64,000 nt of DNA from VXRJ01 sp965246995 (GTDB lineage Bacteria; Acidobacteriota; Vicinamibacteria; Vicinamibacterales; UBA8438), in NCBI GenBank assembly GCA_965246995.1, contig OZ252008.1, positions 4,489,291 through 4,553,290 on the forward strand, given 5' to 3'. Positions within the stretch are counted from its first letter, which is position 1, and each line of letters starts with the position of its first letter. The notes below the pieces were generated by a model, which saw only the letters and a program-made list of their open reading frames with translations, searched no databases and was not told the DNA's origin. Below, piece by piece: positions 1-7,786 of this stretch. The position numbers and the translations under genes are program-made.

Positions 1-2019
1 CGGCAGTCCTCCTTGCAGCAGGTGCACGACCATCAGGAGAGCACTGCCCGACAGTACGCCCTGAAACGACGGGCATTGGCGCTCGGCTGGGCGGCCGACC
101 GAATCGTGGTCATCGATGACGACCAGGGGATCTCGGGCGCCTCGGCGGCCGAGCGGACCGGCTTCCAACGGATCGTCGCCGACGTCGGCCTCGGTCGCGT
201 CGGCATAGTCATGGGGCTGGAGGTCTCGCGGCTCGCCCGTAACTCGAGCGACTGGCATCGTCTGCTGGAGATCTGCGCGCTGAGCGAGACGCTCATTCTC
301 GATGAAGACGGGCTCTACGACCCGGCCCACTTCAACGATCGCTTGCTGCTCGGTCTCAAGGGTACGATGAGCGAGGCGGAGTTGCATGTGCTGCGCGCGC
401 GTCTGATCGGGGGGCAACTGAACAAGGCGCGCCGCGGCGAGCTGTGGATCCGCCCCCCGCTGGGTATGGTCTTCGACGCCGGTGGGAAGCTCATGCTCGA
501 TCCTGACGAGCAGGTGCAGGGCGCCGTCCGCCTCGTGTTCGACACCTTCCGCCGCGCCGGCTCGGCCGGCGCGGTGGTGCGCTACTTCCAGGAGCAGCAA
601 GTCGCGTGGCCGCGGCGGGTCGTCAAGGGACCCCGTGCAGGTGCGCTCGTCTTCGGCGAGTTGGCGCGTGACCGTGTGCTCGGCATCCTGCACAATCCGC
701 GCTACGCCGGCGCGTACGTCTTCGGGCGGACCCGGCAGCGCAAGGTCCGCCCCAGCGGCCAGGCGCGGTATCGACGACTTCCCCGCGAGGAGTGGAAGGT
801 CTTTCTGCCTGACGCGCACCCCGGCTACATCACCTGGGAGCAATTCGAAGCGAATCAGGAGGCGTTGCGCGCAAGCGCCCAGTGCATTGGCGCAGACCGT
901 CGGCGCAGCGCGCCACGCGAAGGCGTAGCCCTGCTGCAGGGGCTCGTCATCTGCGGTCGGTGCGGCAGCCGGATGACTGTCGCCTACGTCGTGTCTCACG
1001 GTCACCCGGAGCCGCTCTATCGCTGTCAGCGCCGGGGGATTCAACGGGCGGAGCCGGCGTGCCAGAGCCTGCCGGGCGCGGCGATCGACCGCGCGGTCAG
1101 CGAGCTCGTGCTCGAAACCGTCACCCCGGCGTCGATCGACGTTGCAGTCGAGGTGTTCGACGAGCTACGAGCCCGGGCCGCCGAGGTCGACCGCGCCAAG
1201 CGGGCGCAGATTGCCCGGCTTCGGGAGGATGCCGAGCTGGCGCAGCGGCAGTTTCTTCTCGTGCGGCCCGAGAATCGGCTCGTGGCCGACAGCCTCGAAC
1301 GGCACTGGAACGAGGCGCTCCAGCGGTTGGCTGCGGCCGAAGAGGCGTACGCCGGTGCGGGCAAGACCCAGCTCCCGGCGGTCACTGCCGAGATGAAGGA
1401 GCGGGTGGCAGCATTGGTCGCCGACCTGCCGCGGGTCTGGCATGACCCGCGCACGCCGGCGCGCGACCGCAAGCGGATGCTGCGGCTTCTTGTCGAAGAT
1501 GTCACCCTGCTCCGCGACGACGTGATCCGAGTGTCCATTCGCTGGAGGGGCGGCTCCACCCGCGAGATCGAGTGTCCACTGCCGCTCAGCGCACCGGATC
1601 TGCGTCGTACTCCGGCCGCGGTCGTCGAACAGGTCCGCGCCCTCGCTACCGAACAGACCGACGCGCAGATCGCCGAGACGCTCAACGGGCGGTGGCTACG
1701 CACCGGGACCGGTCTGCCATTCAGCCGCCTGCGCGTCCGCATGCTGCGCGAGGCGTACGACATCGAGAGCTACGCCGAACACCTGCTCGGGGCGCGCTGG
1801 CTGACCGTACCGCAGATGGCCGAGCTACTCGACGTGCATCCGGCCACCGCCAAGCGCTTCGCGCACCAAGGCGTGCTGCGCGCCGTGCGCGCCGACGACA
1901 AAGGCACGATACTCTTCAAACCGCCCACCGGACCCCTGCCCGTCAGCCATCCGGGAAAGCGGTTACGCGACCGGCGGCAGCACCCAAAGCTTGTATCGCA
2001 TGTACAGGAAGGTGCGTAG
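1..2019 (+). CDS. Large serine recombinase, 5' end outside window
   Basis: The frame is open from base 1, where it reads RQSS before the first possible start (TTG at 13), so the gene begins upstream and the YxRxS-type catalytic serine lies at or just beyond the edge. The resolvase-type catalytic domain covers about the first 130 visible residues (IDDDQGISG, VSRLARN). A recombinase domain follows, then a zinc ribbon with CGRCGSRM and a paired Cys around residues 310-360, then a coiled-coil helix rich in Arg, Ala and Glu. The C-terminus has a helix-turn-helix-like stretch (LTVPQMAELLDVHPATAKRFA). Family knowledge: such enzymes excise or integrate phages, SCC-like or ICE-like elements by strand exchange through the serine. 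The gene ends immediately beside a broken istA, which suggests an element boundary. Identification is sure; which element it serves is unknown. Confidence 0.93.
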   Translation, partial: RQSSLQQVHDHQESTARQYALKRRALALGWAADRIVVIDDDQGISGASAAERTGFQRIVADVGLGRVGIVMGLEVSRLARNSSDWHRLLEICALSETLILDEDGLYDPAHFNDRLLLGLKGTMSEAELHVLRARLIGGQLNKARRGELWIRPPLGMVFDAGGKLMLDPDEQVQGAVRLVFDTFRRAGSAGAVVRYFQEQQVAWPRRVVKGPRAGALVFGELARDRVLGILHNPRYAGAYVFGRTRQRKVRPSGQARYRRLPREEWKVFLPDAHPGYITWEQFEANQEALRASAQCIGADRRRSAPREGVALLQGLVICGRCGSRMTVAYVVSHGHPEPLYRCQRRGIQRAEPACQSLPGAAIDRAVSELVLETVTPASIDVAVEVFDELRARAAEVDRAKRAQIARLREDAELAQRQFLLVRPENRLVADSLERHWNEALQRLAAAEEAYAGAGKTQLPAVTAEMKERVAALVADLPRVWHDPRTPARDRKRMLRLLVEDVTLLRDDVIRVSIRWRGGSTREIECPLPLSAPDLRRTPAAVVEQVRALATEQTDAQIAETLNGRWLRTGTGLPFSRLRVRMLREAYDIESYAEHLLGARWLTVPQMAELLDVHPATAKRFAHQGVLRAVRADDKGTILFKPPTGPLPVSHPGKRLRDRRQHPKLVSHVQEGA

Positions 2020-2033
2020 TATGAAGCCTGAAA

Positions 2034-2738
2034 CTTCGTCTGCGCCCGATACGGCCGGCACGCGCGCGGGTGGAATCCCCAGTGCGCGGCAAAGCGCAGA
2101 AACTCCGCGTTCAACACCAGCTCGCCGCCGCCCACGCGCTGGTCCGACAGCACGACCGCGCGCATCTGGTCAAACAAGAGCTCCTTCGGGACACCGCCGA
2201 ACCGCGCGAACGCGCGCTCCAGCCCGTCGGTCAACACGGCCATCGTCTGCCGGCGGTAGAAACACAGCCACAGCAGCCGGGAGTGGCTCAGCACCACCAC
2301 CAGGGCGTGCCGGCGGCCCCAGGGCAGGGTGAAGGTCGCGAAGTCCACCTGGCCCTGACGCCCCGCCGGCGTCTCGAACCGAACCACCGACTCGGTCGGC
2401 TCCCGTGGACGCACCGCGCGGACGTAGTCCCGCACCCGGCTGTAGCCACCGGGGTAGCCCGCCGCGCGGACCTCGTCAAACAGCCGCTGCGCCGACAGCC
2501 CGGGATACTCCTCGAGACGTGCATCGATGATCCCCGTGTAGGGATCCAGCTTGTGGGGCGCCGGTGGTCGCGGCGCGTAGCGCGAGCCACCTGACGACAG
2601 GTCCCGGTCCAACTGACCCGTCTCGACCCACTCGTGGATCGTCCGGCGACTCACCCCGAAGCGTCTCGACAACTCCGCCTTCGAGACGCCCCGTTCCAGG
2701 TAGTACTTCAGCAACATCCTCGTCTCCCATCCATGCAT
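2034..2738 (-). pseudogene. istA: IS21-family transposase IstA, 3'-truncated
   Basis: The N-terminal part is a good IstA match: a helix-turn-helix (SKAELSRRFGVSRRTI) near residues 18-32 and a DDE-type core with VDFATFTLPWG and LLFDQMRAVV. Homology stops after RPYRAQTK, where family members continue with KGKVER and the catalytic Glu; from there the frame runs into the antisense of the serine recombinase gene. The protein therefore lacks the last acidic residue and the C-terminal domain, and no IstB helper ATPase is next to it. It is a dead remnant. The start is taken at the ATG at 2738. Confidence 0.85.
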
Positions 2739-2822
2739 CGGTGCCCCGCTTCCTCGTTGTTGACGTCGTCAACATCGTGGAACGCAGGGCAGCTCCCGCC
2801 AACCACCAAGGTGTGCGGTTTT

Positions 2823-2856
2823 CGGTTGCCACAAATGGGAACTTTACGGTTGCCAC
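2823..2856. repeat. Two CGGTTGCCAC direct repeats at IS21 end
   Basis: The ten-base motif CGGTTGCCAC occurs at 2823-2832 and again at 2847-2856, 24 bases apart. Multiple terminal repeats of this type are transposase-binding sites in IS21-family ends, and their place just upstream of istA fits. Confidence 0.6.
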
Positions 2857-2953
2857 CAACAGAGTTCCCCCGTTTCGTTTCGTTCGCGACGACAACGGTG
2901 GTTCTTTCCGGCCCTCGTCGGCGGCTTTCGTAGATGACAGGGACGGAGATCCC

Positions 2954-3175
2954 ATGTCCGTCTACCGCCAGGACGTGATAGAGGTCGAAGGCGGCGAACC
3001 AAACCGAGTGCTCGCGAATCACCCAGGCTTCGGATTGGTGTCGATCTCGGCCAGTCACGTGCGCTCCAGAGACCAGACGGTAGGCTGTGTTACCGCGACA
3101 CTACCAGCAATACCCCGACGACGACGACGGCGGAGCAGCCCAGCGGGATTGTCCCAAGACCTGTTGATCTTCTGA
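2954..3175 (+). pseudogene. Fragment of a small unknown protein, cut by IS256
   Basis: An open frame begins with MSVYRQDVIEVEGGEPNRVL and continues with HPGFGLVSISASHVRSRDQTV, which reads like real protein and resembles, from memory, a short uncharacterised family seen in accessory regions. It may start slightly upstream. The sensible sequence fades into a CGACGACGACGG low-complexity run just before the IS256 left end at 3145, so the last residues are encoded by the insertion. Function unknown; it is probably a truncated remnant. Confidence 0.3.
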
Positions 3176-3197
3176 TGTAAGAGCGGCGGCTTCTTCA

Positions 3198-3218
3198 CCC
3201 TCCGTGTGATACGGAGGG
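3198..3218 (+). promoter_or_regulatory. Leader hairpin before IS256 transposase
   Basis: CCCTCCGT at 3198-3205 pairs with ACGGAGGG at 3211-3218 around a five-base loop, 30 bases before the transposase start. A stem this close to the left repeat could limit transposase expression from external transcripts. That role is inferred from position only. Confidence 0.45.
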
Positions 3219-3247
3219 GGTGCCTAAACCAAGAAGGAGCCACCGCC

Positions 3248-4534
3248 ATGACGAAGCATGCCAGGAAGTCCCCGCGTCTCCAACCCGTAGAGCGGCCGCC
3301 GGCCGCGACGGTGCAGATCCCGCTGCCGGTGCTGGGCGCGTTCGCCGGCATTGAACGTTCGTATTTCGAGTTGTGCATCCGCGCGGGCCAGCAGGTCCTG
3401 GACGCGATGATGGAGCAGGACCGCACCGAGTTGTGCGGACCGCGCTGGAAACGTGACCCCGAGCGCCGGGCGGGTCGCGCGGGCACGACGTCGAGCGAGG
3501 TGACGTTGGGGGGGCGGCGGATTCGGATGACGCGCCCCCGCGTCCGCAGTCAGACCGGGGAGGAGGTCGAGTTGCCCAGCTTCGCGTTCGCCTCACAGCG
3601 CGACCCGCTGGATGCGCAGACCGTGAACGCGGTGGCCTGTGGGATCTCCACCCGGAAGTACGCACGGAGCCTGGAGCCCCTGCCGGAGGAGGTCACGGAG
3701 CGGGCGACATCGAAGAGCGCGGTCTCGCGCCGCTATGTCGCCCTGACGACGACGCAACTGACTCGCTGGCTCACCACGCCGCTCGGGGACCGCCAGTTCC
3801 CGATCGTGCTGATCGACGGGATCGTGCTGGGTGACCACACGGTCGTGATCGCGCTGGGCGTTGATACGGAGGGGAAGAAGCAGATTCTGGGCCTCCGGGA
3901 GGGCCACACCGAACATAGCCGCGTGGCCAAAGCGCTCCTGCGTGACCTCGTCGATCGCGGCCTGGACCCGGACCGGGCGCGCCTCTTTGTGATCGACGGT
4001 GCGAAGGCGCTCGCCTCGGCCATCCGCGCGGTGTGCGGCCCGCTCGCGGCCATCCAGCGCTGTCAGCTCCACAAACGGCGCAACATTCTGGGCCATCTCC
4101 CGGAGCATCTGCACGCGAATGTGACCGCGGTGCTGCGGGACGCGTGGGCGGCCGGTGATGCCGCCCTGGCGCAACGACAACTGGAGCGGCTGGCCGCTTC
4201 CCTCGAGACCGACCATCCGGGGGCCGCAGCCTCGGTGCGCGAGGGCCTCGCCGACACCCTCACGCTGCAACGCTTCGGCATTGCCGGGGCGTTATACACG
4301 AAATTGCGCACCACGAACGCCATCGAGAACTTCAATGGCAGCATTACCACCTACTCGCGCAACGTGAAGCGCTGGCGTAACGGCACGATGGTTGTACGTT
4401 GGGTGAGCGCAGCGATCGTCGAAGCCGAGAAGACGTTCCGCCGCGTGCACGGTTGGCGCGACATCACCAAGTTGGTCTCAGCCCTCGCCGTTCTCGAAGC
4501 CAAGGAGGAGGCGGCCACCGAGCGGGTCGCATAG
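3248..4534 (+). CDS. IS256-family (mutator-type) transposase
   Basis: The start is the ATG at 3248, preceded by AAGGAG eight bases upstream; the frame is open from a GTG at 3206, but that lies in the leader hairpin. The 428-residue protein has the mutator-type DDE core: LIDGIVLGDH for the first Asp near residue 190, FVIDGAKAL for the second near 250, then the family motif RCQLHKRRNILGHLP, and a late Glu in the TTNAIENFNGSI motif. Length and motifs look complete, so it may be active. It cuts and pastes or circularises its own element. Confidence 0.93.
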   Translation: MTKHARKSPRLQPVERPPAATVQIPLPVLGAFAGIERSYFELCIRAGQQVLDAMMEQDRTELCGPRWKRDPERRAGRAGTTSSEVTLGGRRIRMTRPRVRSQTGEEVELPSFAFASQRDPLDAQTVNAVACGISTRKYARSLEPLPEEVTERATSKSAVSRRYVALTTTQLTRWLTTPLGDRQFPIVLIDGIVLGDHTVVIALGVDTEGKKQILGLREGHTEHSRVAKALLRDLVDRGLDPDRARLFVIDGAKALASAIRAVCGPLAAIQRCQLHKRRNILGHLPEHLHANVTAVLRDAWAAGDAALAQRQLERLAASLETDHPGAAASVREGLADTLTLQRFGIAGALYTKLRTTNAIENFNGSITTYSRNVKRWRNGTMVVRWVSAAIVEAEKTFRRVHGWRDITKLVSALAVLEAKEEAATERVA

Positions 4535-4590
4535 AATCACAGCACAAGCCGCCGCTCGCGAAGATCAACAGCGGGCGGGACAATCCCTCG

Positions 4591-4734
4591 ATGGCCGAAC
4601 AGGTGGTCTTGTTTATTCAAGAAGGCGAGATCGATCGCGCGACTGTCCGCGAACTCCTTGGCGGCCACCTGCTCAGAGAGTACCAGCTCGACAAGCAGAC
4701 GGCCCGCCGCACGATTGTGATAGAGGCTCGATGA
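4591..4734 (+). CDS. 47-residue protein, probably tail of an interrupted gene
   Basis: The ATG at 4591 lies only three bases after the IS256 right end, and the frame is open back into the element, so the start may be accidental. The peptide begins MAEQVVLFIQEGEIDRATV and includes LLGGHLLREYQL, a plausible helical C-terminus. It ends at TGA overlapping the next gene's ATG (ATGA), indicating translational coupling and a shared history. It is most likely the 3' remnant of a larger gene cut by IS256. Function unknown. Confidence 0.4.
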   Translation: MAEQVVLFIQEGEIDRATVRELLGGHLLREYQLDKQTARRTIVIEAR

Positions 4735-5087
4735 TGCCAGACGAAGACCGAAAGCAGATTGGACTTACGGAACACGGACAAGCAGCGGTTGCTCTGTTAA
4801 CGGACGAACTCGGGTGGTTCGATGAAGCCCAGGCCGCAGGGCGGTTCGCATTCGCCTACGCCATCCGGGCGGGCATCGAGCCTGGCCAGACGGGGGCGCC
4901 AGTCGAGACACGTTGGTCGCCTGACCTGTTCGACCCCTCCGGCGAGATCCGGGCACTCCTTCGGGCCATGTACCCTGATACAAGCACGCCGGTAAGGGTG
5001 CTGGAGTATTTGATCGACGAGGGTCTGCGTCACATCGTAGCGAAGATCGATGATGGAGAAGTCGACCCGACGGCGTTACTGAGGTGA
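4731..5087 (+). CDS. Small protein of unknown function (118 aa)
   Basis: The start overlaps the preceding stop (ATGA), so the two genes were co-translated. The protein is acidic, without signal peptide or membrane segment, and reads as a folded soluble domain: LTDELGWFDEAQAAGRFAFA, a middle with ETRWSPDLFDPSGEIRALL, and a helical end RVLEYLIDEGLRHIV. I do not recognise the family with certainty. Its place beside insertion sequences suggests an accessory locus, such as a defence or conjugation module, that has lost its larger upstream partner. Confidence 0.6.
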   Translation: MMPDEDRKQIGLTEHGQAAVALLTDELGWFDEAQAAGRFAFAYAIRAGIEPGQTGAPVETRWSPDLFDPSGEIRALLRAMYPDTSTPVRVLEYLIDEGLRHIVAKIDDGEVDPTALLR

Positions 5088-5220
5088 GTTCGCCAGTGTT
5101 AAAGCAAGGTGGCCTGCCAAAAGCAAGCGCCGACGGCGTCGTTATCACGGTTGGTTCACGGACCGGCGGCGGGTCGGAACGACAACTTGACGTCGACCCG
5201 ACTGTCGCTGGAGCGGGAAC

Positions 5221-5740
5221 TCAGGGATCGCCCGTCCGCCCGGGCCAGCGGGGACGCGCCACGCCACCCTCGACCTCATAGAAGCCAAGGTCTCGACCGG
5301 TGCGGGCCTTCGTGATCCAGATGGTCTGCCCGGTGTGCATCGCAAAGTGCTCCACGGCGTGGTAGAGGGCCCCGAAGCGCGTGACGGTGAAGCCCTGGAT
5401 CTCCCCGCGCGTCTCGAGCGTGGCCAAGTCGAGCCGCGCGAGCTCCGCGGCGGCCTCGGTTACCGCGCGTGACAGGTCGGCGCGCAGGTCGGCCCTTGCC
5501 AGTGTGTTTTCCGGTGCGCACTCCAGGTGGCGCTGGCGTGAGGCCGAGGCCGCTGACGATCCACTGCCGGACGTTGTCGGCCAGATGCAGGAGCAGGTGG
5601 CCGACCGCGTTTGACGCCGGGTTCGGCCGCCACCAGGTACGCTTCCCCTGCTGCCGGACCATAGAATGTTGGACTTTCGGGCGCTCTGGAAGGAGTCGCC
5701 ATGCGGAAGTGCAGCAGCTCTCCGATGCGTAGCTCGTCAT
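5221..5740 (-). pseudogene. DinB-family protein, frameshifted
   Basis: Reading leftwards from about 5650 one frame encodes TWWRPNPASNAVGHLLLHLA and NVRQWIVSGLG, the first metal-site region of DinB/DUF1572 proteins. The sequence then shifts frame, and from 5427 a second frame gives IQGFTVTRFGALYHAVEHF, then HTGQTIWITKARTGRDLGF and GGVARPRWPG, the usual C-terminus. At least one frameshift between about 5430 and 5560 separates the two halves, and the N-terminus is unclear. DinB proteins are four-helix metal-binding proteins linked to stress or thiol-dependent chemistry. This copy is not functional as one polypeptide. Confidence 0.75.
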
Positions 5741-5938
5741 CTACAACGAGCACCGGCCCCATGACGCGCTGGGTCGGGTACCGCCGCTCACGTACTTGGC
5801 GCGCGTCACAACGCGTTCAGAGTCCAACTATGCGTGGTTCACTTGACGGGGAAGCCTTCCCTGCCTCCTCTAGGTGAGTTATGTCACGGCACATCCACCT
5901 TGGCACATTGCGATGCCGTCGGGTGGAGGCGTCCACCC

Positions 5939-6112
5939 ATCGACCTTGTTCTGGACGACGTGCGGCAGCGCCGCCTCGATGACCTCGCGCGGGTGGTCGG
6001 TCTCCTCAGCCTCCCAGTCTCGGAACGAGGACCGGCACCCGTGCGCCACGGCCTGGATCCGGAGGTGCTGGAGCATCTTGGAAAGCGTCGACATGGATAT
6101 CGGCTTCCCCTT
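5939..6112 (-). pseudogene. Tyrosine integrase C-terminal remnant
   Basis: The fragment reads KGKPISMSTLSKMLQHL, then AVAHGCRSSFRDW and HPREVIEAALPHVVQNKV, the typical C-terminal half of DUF4102-type phage integrases. The HGxR catalytic motif and the later His (LPH) are present. The frame has a TAA just upstream and the family's final Tyr motif (usually within YARSD) is gone, so it is dead. Two other integrase pieces on the same strand lie at 7090-7318 and 13502-13648. Confidence 0.75.
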
Positions 6113-6170
6113 TTACAACGGGAATCAACGGGACCCTCGAAGCCGTGCGTGGACCGCCTTGTGCATCGTC

Positions 6171-6897
6171 TCACTGGAAGAGCCGCGCCACGAACCTGCT
6201 GGCGGGTGCGCGGCGTATCCCTGACGGCGTCCCACACTGCACGATTCGGCCCCGCCGCAGGACCGCGATCCGATTCGACGACCTCCAGTGCGTCGGCGGG
6301 ATCGCGCGTCGCGTAGATCACTGTCCGGCGCCGCGGCATCGGGTGCAGGTCGCGGATGAACGCACACCGGTTAGCCGCGTCGCCGAACCGCAGTCTCGTC
6401 GACAGATCATCGACCAGCAGCAGGTCCTGCCGGTCCGGGTCGTTGGGAGCCGCGCCGTCCCAGCCGGTGTCACGCACCGTGCCATCCTTGGAGTAGATGG
6501 AGAAGAACACGTTGTCGGCTTCCTCGGACCAACCGTCGGGGGGCTCGCGGTCGGAGCCGTCCAGCGCCATGGTCGGAAACGCATAGCGCCGGATCCAGAC
6601 GCCGCGCCATCGCTCCGAGCCCCACTCGGGTGGGAATGCGTCGTCTCCCATGCAGAACCGCCAGCCGCGGATCAGGCCCGGCTTCCGCCCGCTCTCGTCA
6701 GCTTCCGAACCGAGGAACACGCGGCCCTGTCCGTCCGAGCGCCTGCCTACGTAGCGGAGCAGCGTCGTCTTGCCCGCGTCGGCGGGGTCAACCACTGCGG
6801 CAATCTCTCCCAAGCGGACGAAGAGGGAGAGCCTGTTCAGGACAGGAGCCGGCGCACCGCGGTATCGAAAGGTGATCGCGTCGAGGAAGATGTACAT
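6171..6897 (-). pseudogene. ABC transporter ATPase (MalK-like), frameshifted
   Basis: The gene starts MYIFLDAITFRYRG and has a Walker A region AVVDPADAGKTTLLRYVG in which the first Gly is replaced by Asp. A Walker B-like stretch DLLLVDDLSTRL follows near residue 165, and an H-loop-like TVIYATRDPADALEVV in which the usual His is Arg. No LSGGQ signature is visible. After about 6257 the frame is lost; in another frame the sequence continues VLRRGRIVQCGTPSGI and FVARLFQ then stop at 6171, the standard end of a sugar or spermidine-type ATPase. A single shift therefore breaks it. No permease or binding protein adjoins. Confidence 0.65.
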
Positions 6898-7089
6898 CGG
6901 GCGTCAGTCGGGCGCCTCGCCCGGCTCGGTGCGACGCGGCCCGCGCTTCACGGCTGGCACGCTTCGTTGCCGCAGGCTTGCTCGTGGCCCACCGCCGTTG
7001 AGCGCGGTACAACGAGGGCATCGTGATTGCGAATAAGATGATAAGTATGTTAAGAAGAATAACTTGCATGGATTCCATGAAGAACGCAC

Positions 7090-7318
7090 GGTTGTCGGCT
7101 CGAAGCTCCATCGTCAATGGCCCACTTCAGGACGGCGCGGGCGGTCTCAGCCTTGACGTGTCAGATCGGCGTGAGGATCTCCAGCACGTCGGCCGTGTTG
7201 ACCTCGGAGACCGGCAAGCGGCCGATGCGCGGGAAGACGTAGCGTTCGAGGCTCCGCCACCAGTTCTGCGCATGCCAAGGGCCTGCTCGCGGACTTCGGC
7301 GAGCGAGACGAGCGCGGC
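7090..7318 (-). pseudogene. Tyrosine integrase N-terminal and core-binding remnant
   Basis: Reading leftwards, AALVSLAEVREQALGMRRT matches the end of the DUF4102 arm-binding domain. In another frame there follows HAQNWWRSLERYVFPRIGR, then LPVSEVNTADVLEILTPI, a TGA, then HVKAETARAVLKWAIDD, the core-binding domain. The TGA replaces the Trp usual in the ILTPIW motif. A frameshift and a nonsense mutation make it inactive. From 6898 to 7089 I see no convincing gene. Confidence 0.75.
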
Positions 7319-7331
7319 GCACCGCGAGGGT

Positions 7332-7740
7332 TTATTCCCGCTCCGGCAGGGCAAACACCCAAACCACGCCGCTCCCTTACGGCAACGTGATATCCGTCAG
7401 CCGGGCGTACGAGGTGGCCTGGCCGATGCGGCCCCCGGCGCCTACCGCAAGCTACTGGCGGCCGTCGATTTCGAACGTCACCGGCGCGCCCGAGATGTTG
7501 CCGTTGAGGCGCGTCTCCCAGAGCACGTCGCCGTTGTCGGCGTCGAGCGCGAAGAATCGGCGGTCTGCGGTGCCACCGAAGACGATGCCGCCGGCGGTGG
7601 CGAGCGCCGAGGCGGTCATGGCCGCGCCGCTCTCCGGGCGGTACTCCCAGGCCCATTGACCGGTGACCGGATTGAACGCCACGAACTCCCCGATGTAGTC
7701 GTAGCCGGGAACCATCTTGACCCGGCTGCCGATGCCGCGA
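7332..7740 (-). pseudogene. Duplicated C-terminus of a PQQ dehydrogenase, with two stop codons
   Basis: The fragment encodes RGIGSRVKMVPG, YIGEFVAFNPVTGQWAWEYR and TASALATAGGIVFGGTADRR, nearly identical to the last 135 residues of the intact gene at 13657-15390. In this copy the Tyr of DGRQYLAVG is TAG and the Gln of LPQGSG is TAA, both by small changes. The duplicated block also includes the integrase fragment next to it. No N-terminal part is present; beyond 7740 the similarity stops abruptly. Confidence 0.85.
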
Positions 7741-7786
7741 AACCCCTTCTTGACGCTGGAACGGGTTCGTGGCTCTCGGACCGCTC

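Larger units (their letters stand above)
2034..2861 (-). mobile_element. IS21-family element remnant
   Basis: This is the surviving end of an IS21-type element: truncated istA plus about 120 bases of leader. The outer end near 2861 has the TG...CA form usual for the family (minus strand begins TGTTGGTGGCAACCG), and two CGGTTGCCAC copies sit just inside it. The inner end at about 2034 is a sharp junction with the 3' side of the serine recombinase gene. The other half of the element is not in the window. Confidence 0.7.
3145..4587 (+). mobile_element. IS256-family insertion sequence
   Basis: The element is bounded by imperfect inverted repeats. The left end reads GGGATTGTCCC from 3145, with CTGTTGATCTTC and then GAGCGGCGGCTT further in. 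The reverse complement of the right end, ending at 4587, reads GGGATTGTCCC, CTGTTGATCTTC and GAGCGGCGGCTT in the same order, with slightly different spacing. One mutator-type transposase fills the inside. The flanking eight bases (AGCCCAGC on the left, TCGATGGC on the right) do not match, so no target duplication is visible; later deletion or recombination is likely. Confidence 0.88.

Noticed and set aside
1770..2033. Apparent C-terminus of IstA in this interval
   Set aside because: The residues are antisense of the serine recombinase coding sequence and do not match the family past RPYRAQTK.
3115..3135. CGACGACGACGG run before IS256 as a possible repeat array
   Set aside because: It is a short triplet run with no spacer structure; ordinary low complexity.
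6788..7078. Small frame with a hydrophobic start (MESMQVILLNILIILFAITM)
   Set aside because: It has one membrane-like segment, but it overlaps the ABC ATPase start by over 100 bases, and its tail is basic shadow sequence. It was not listed as a gene.
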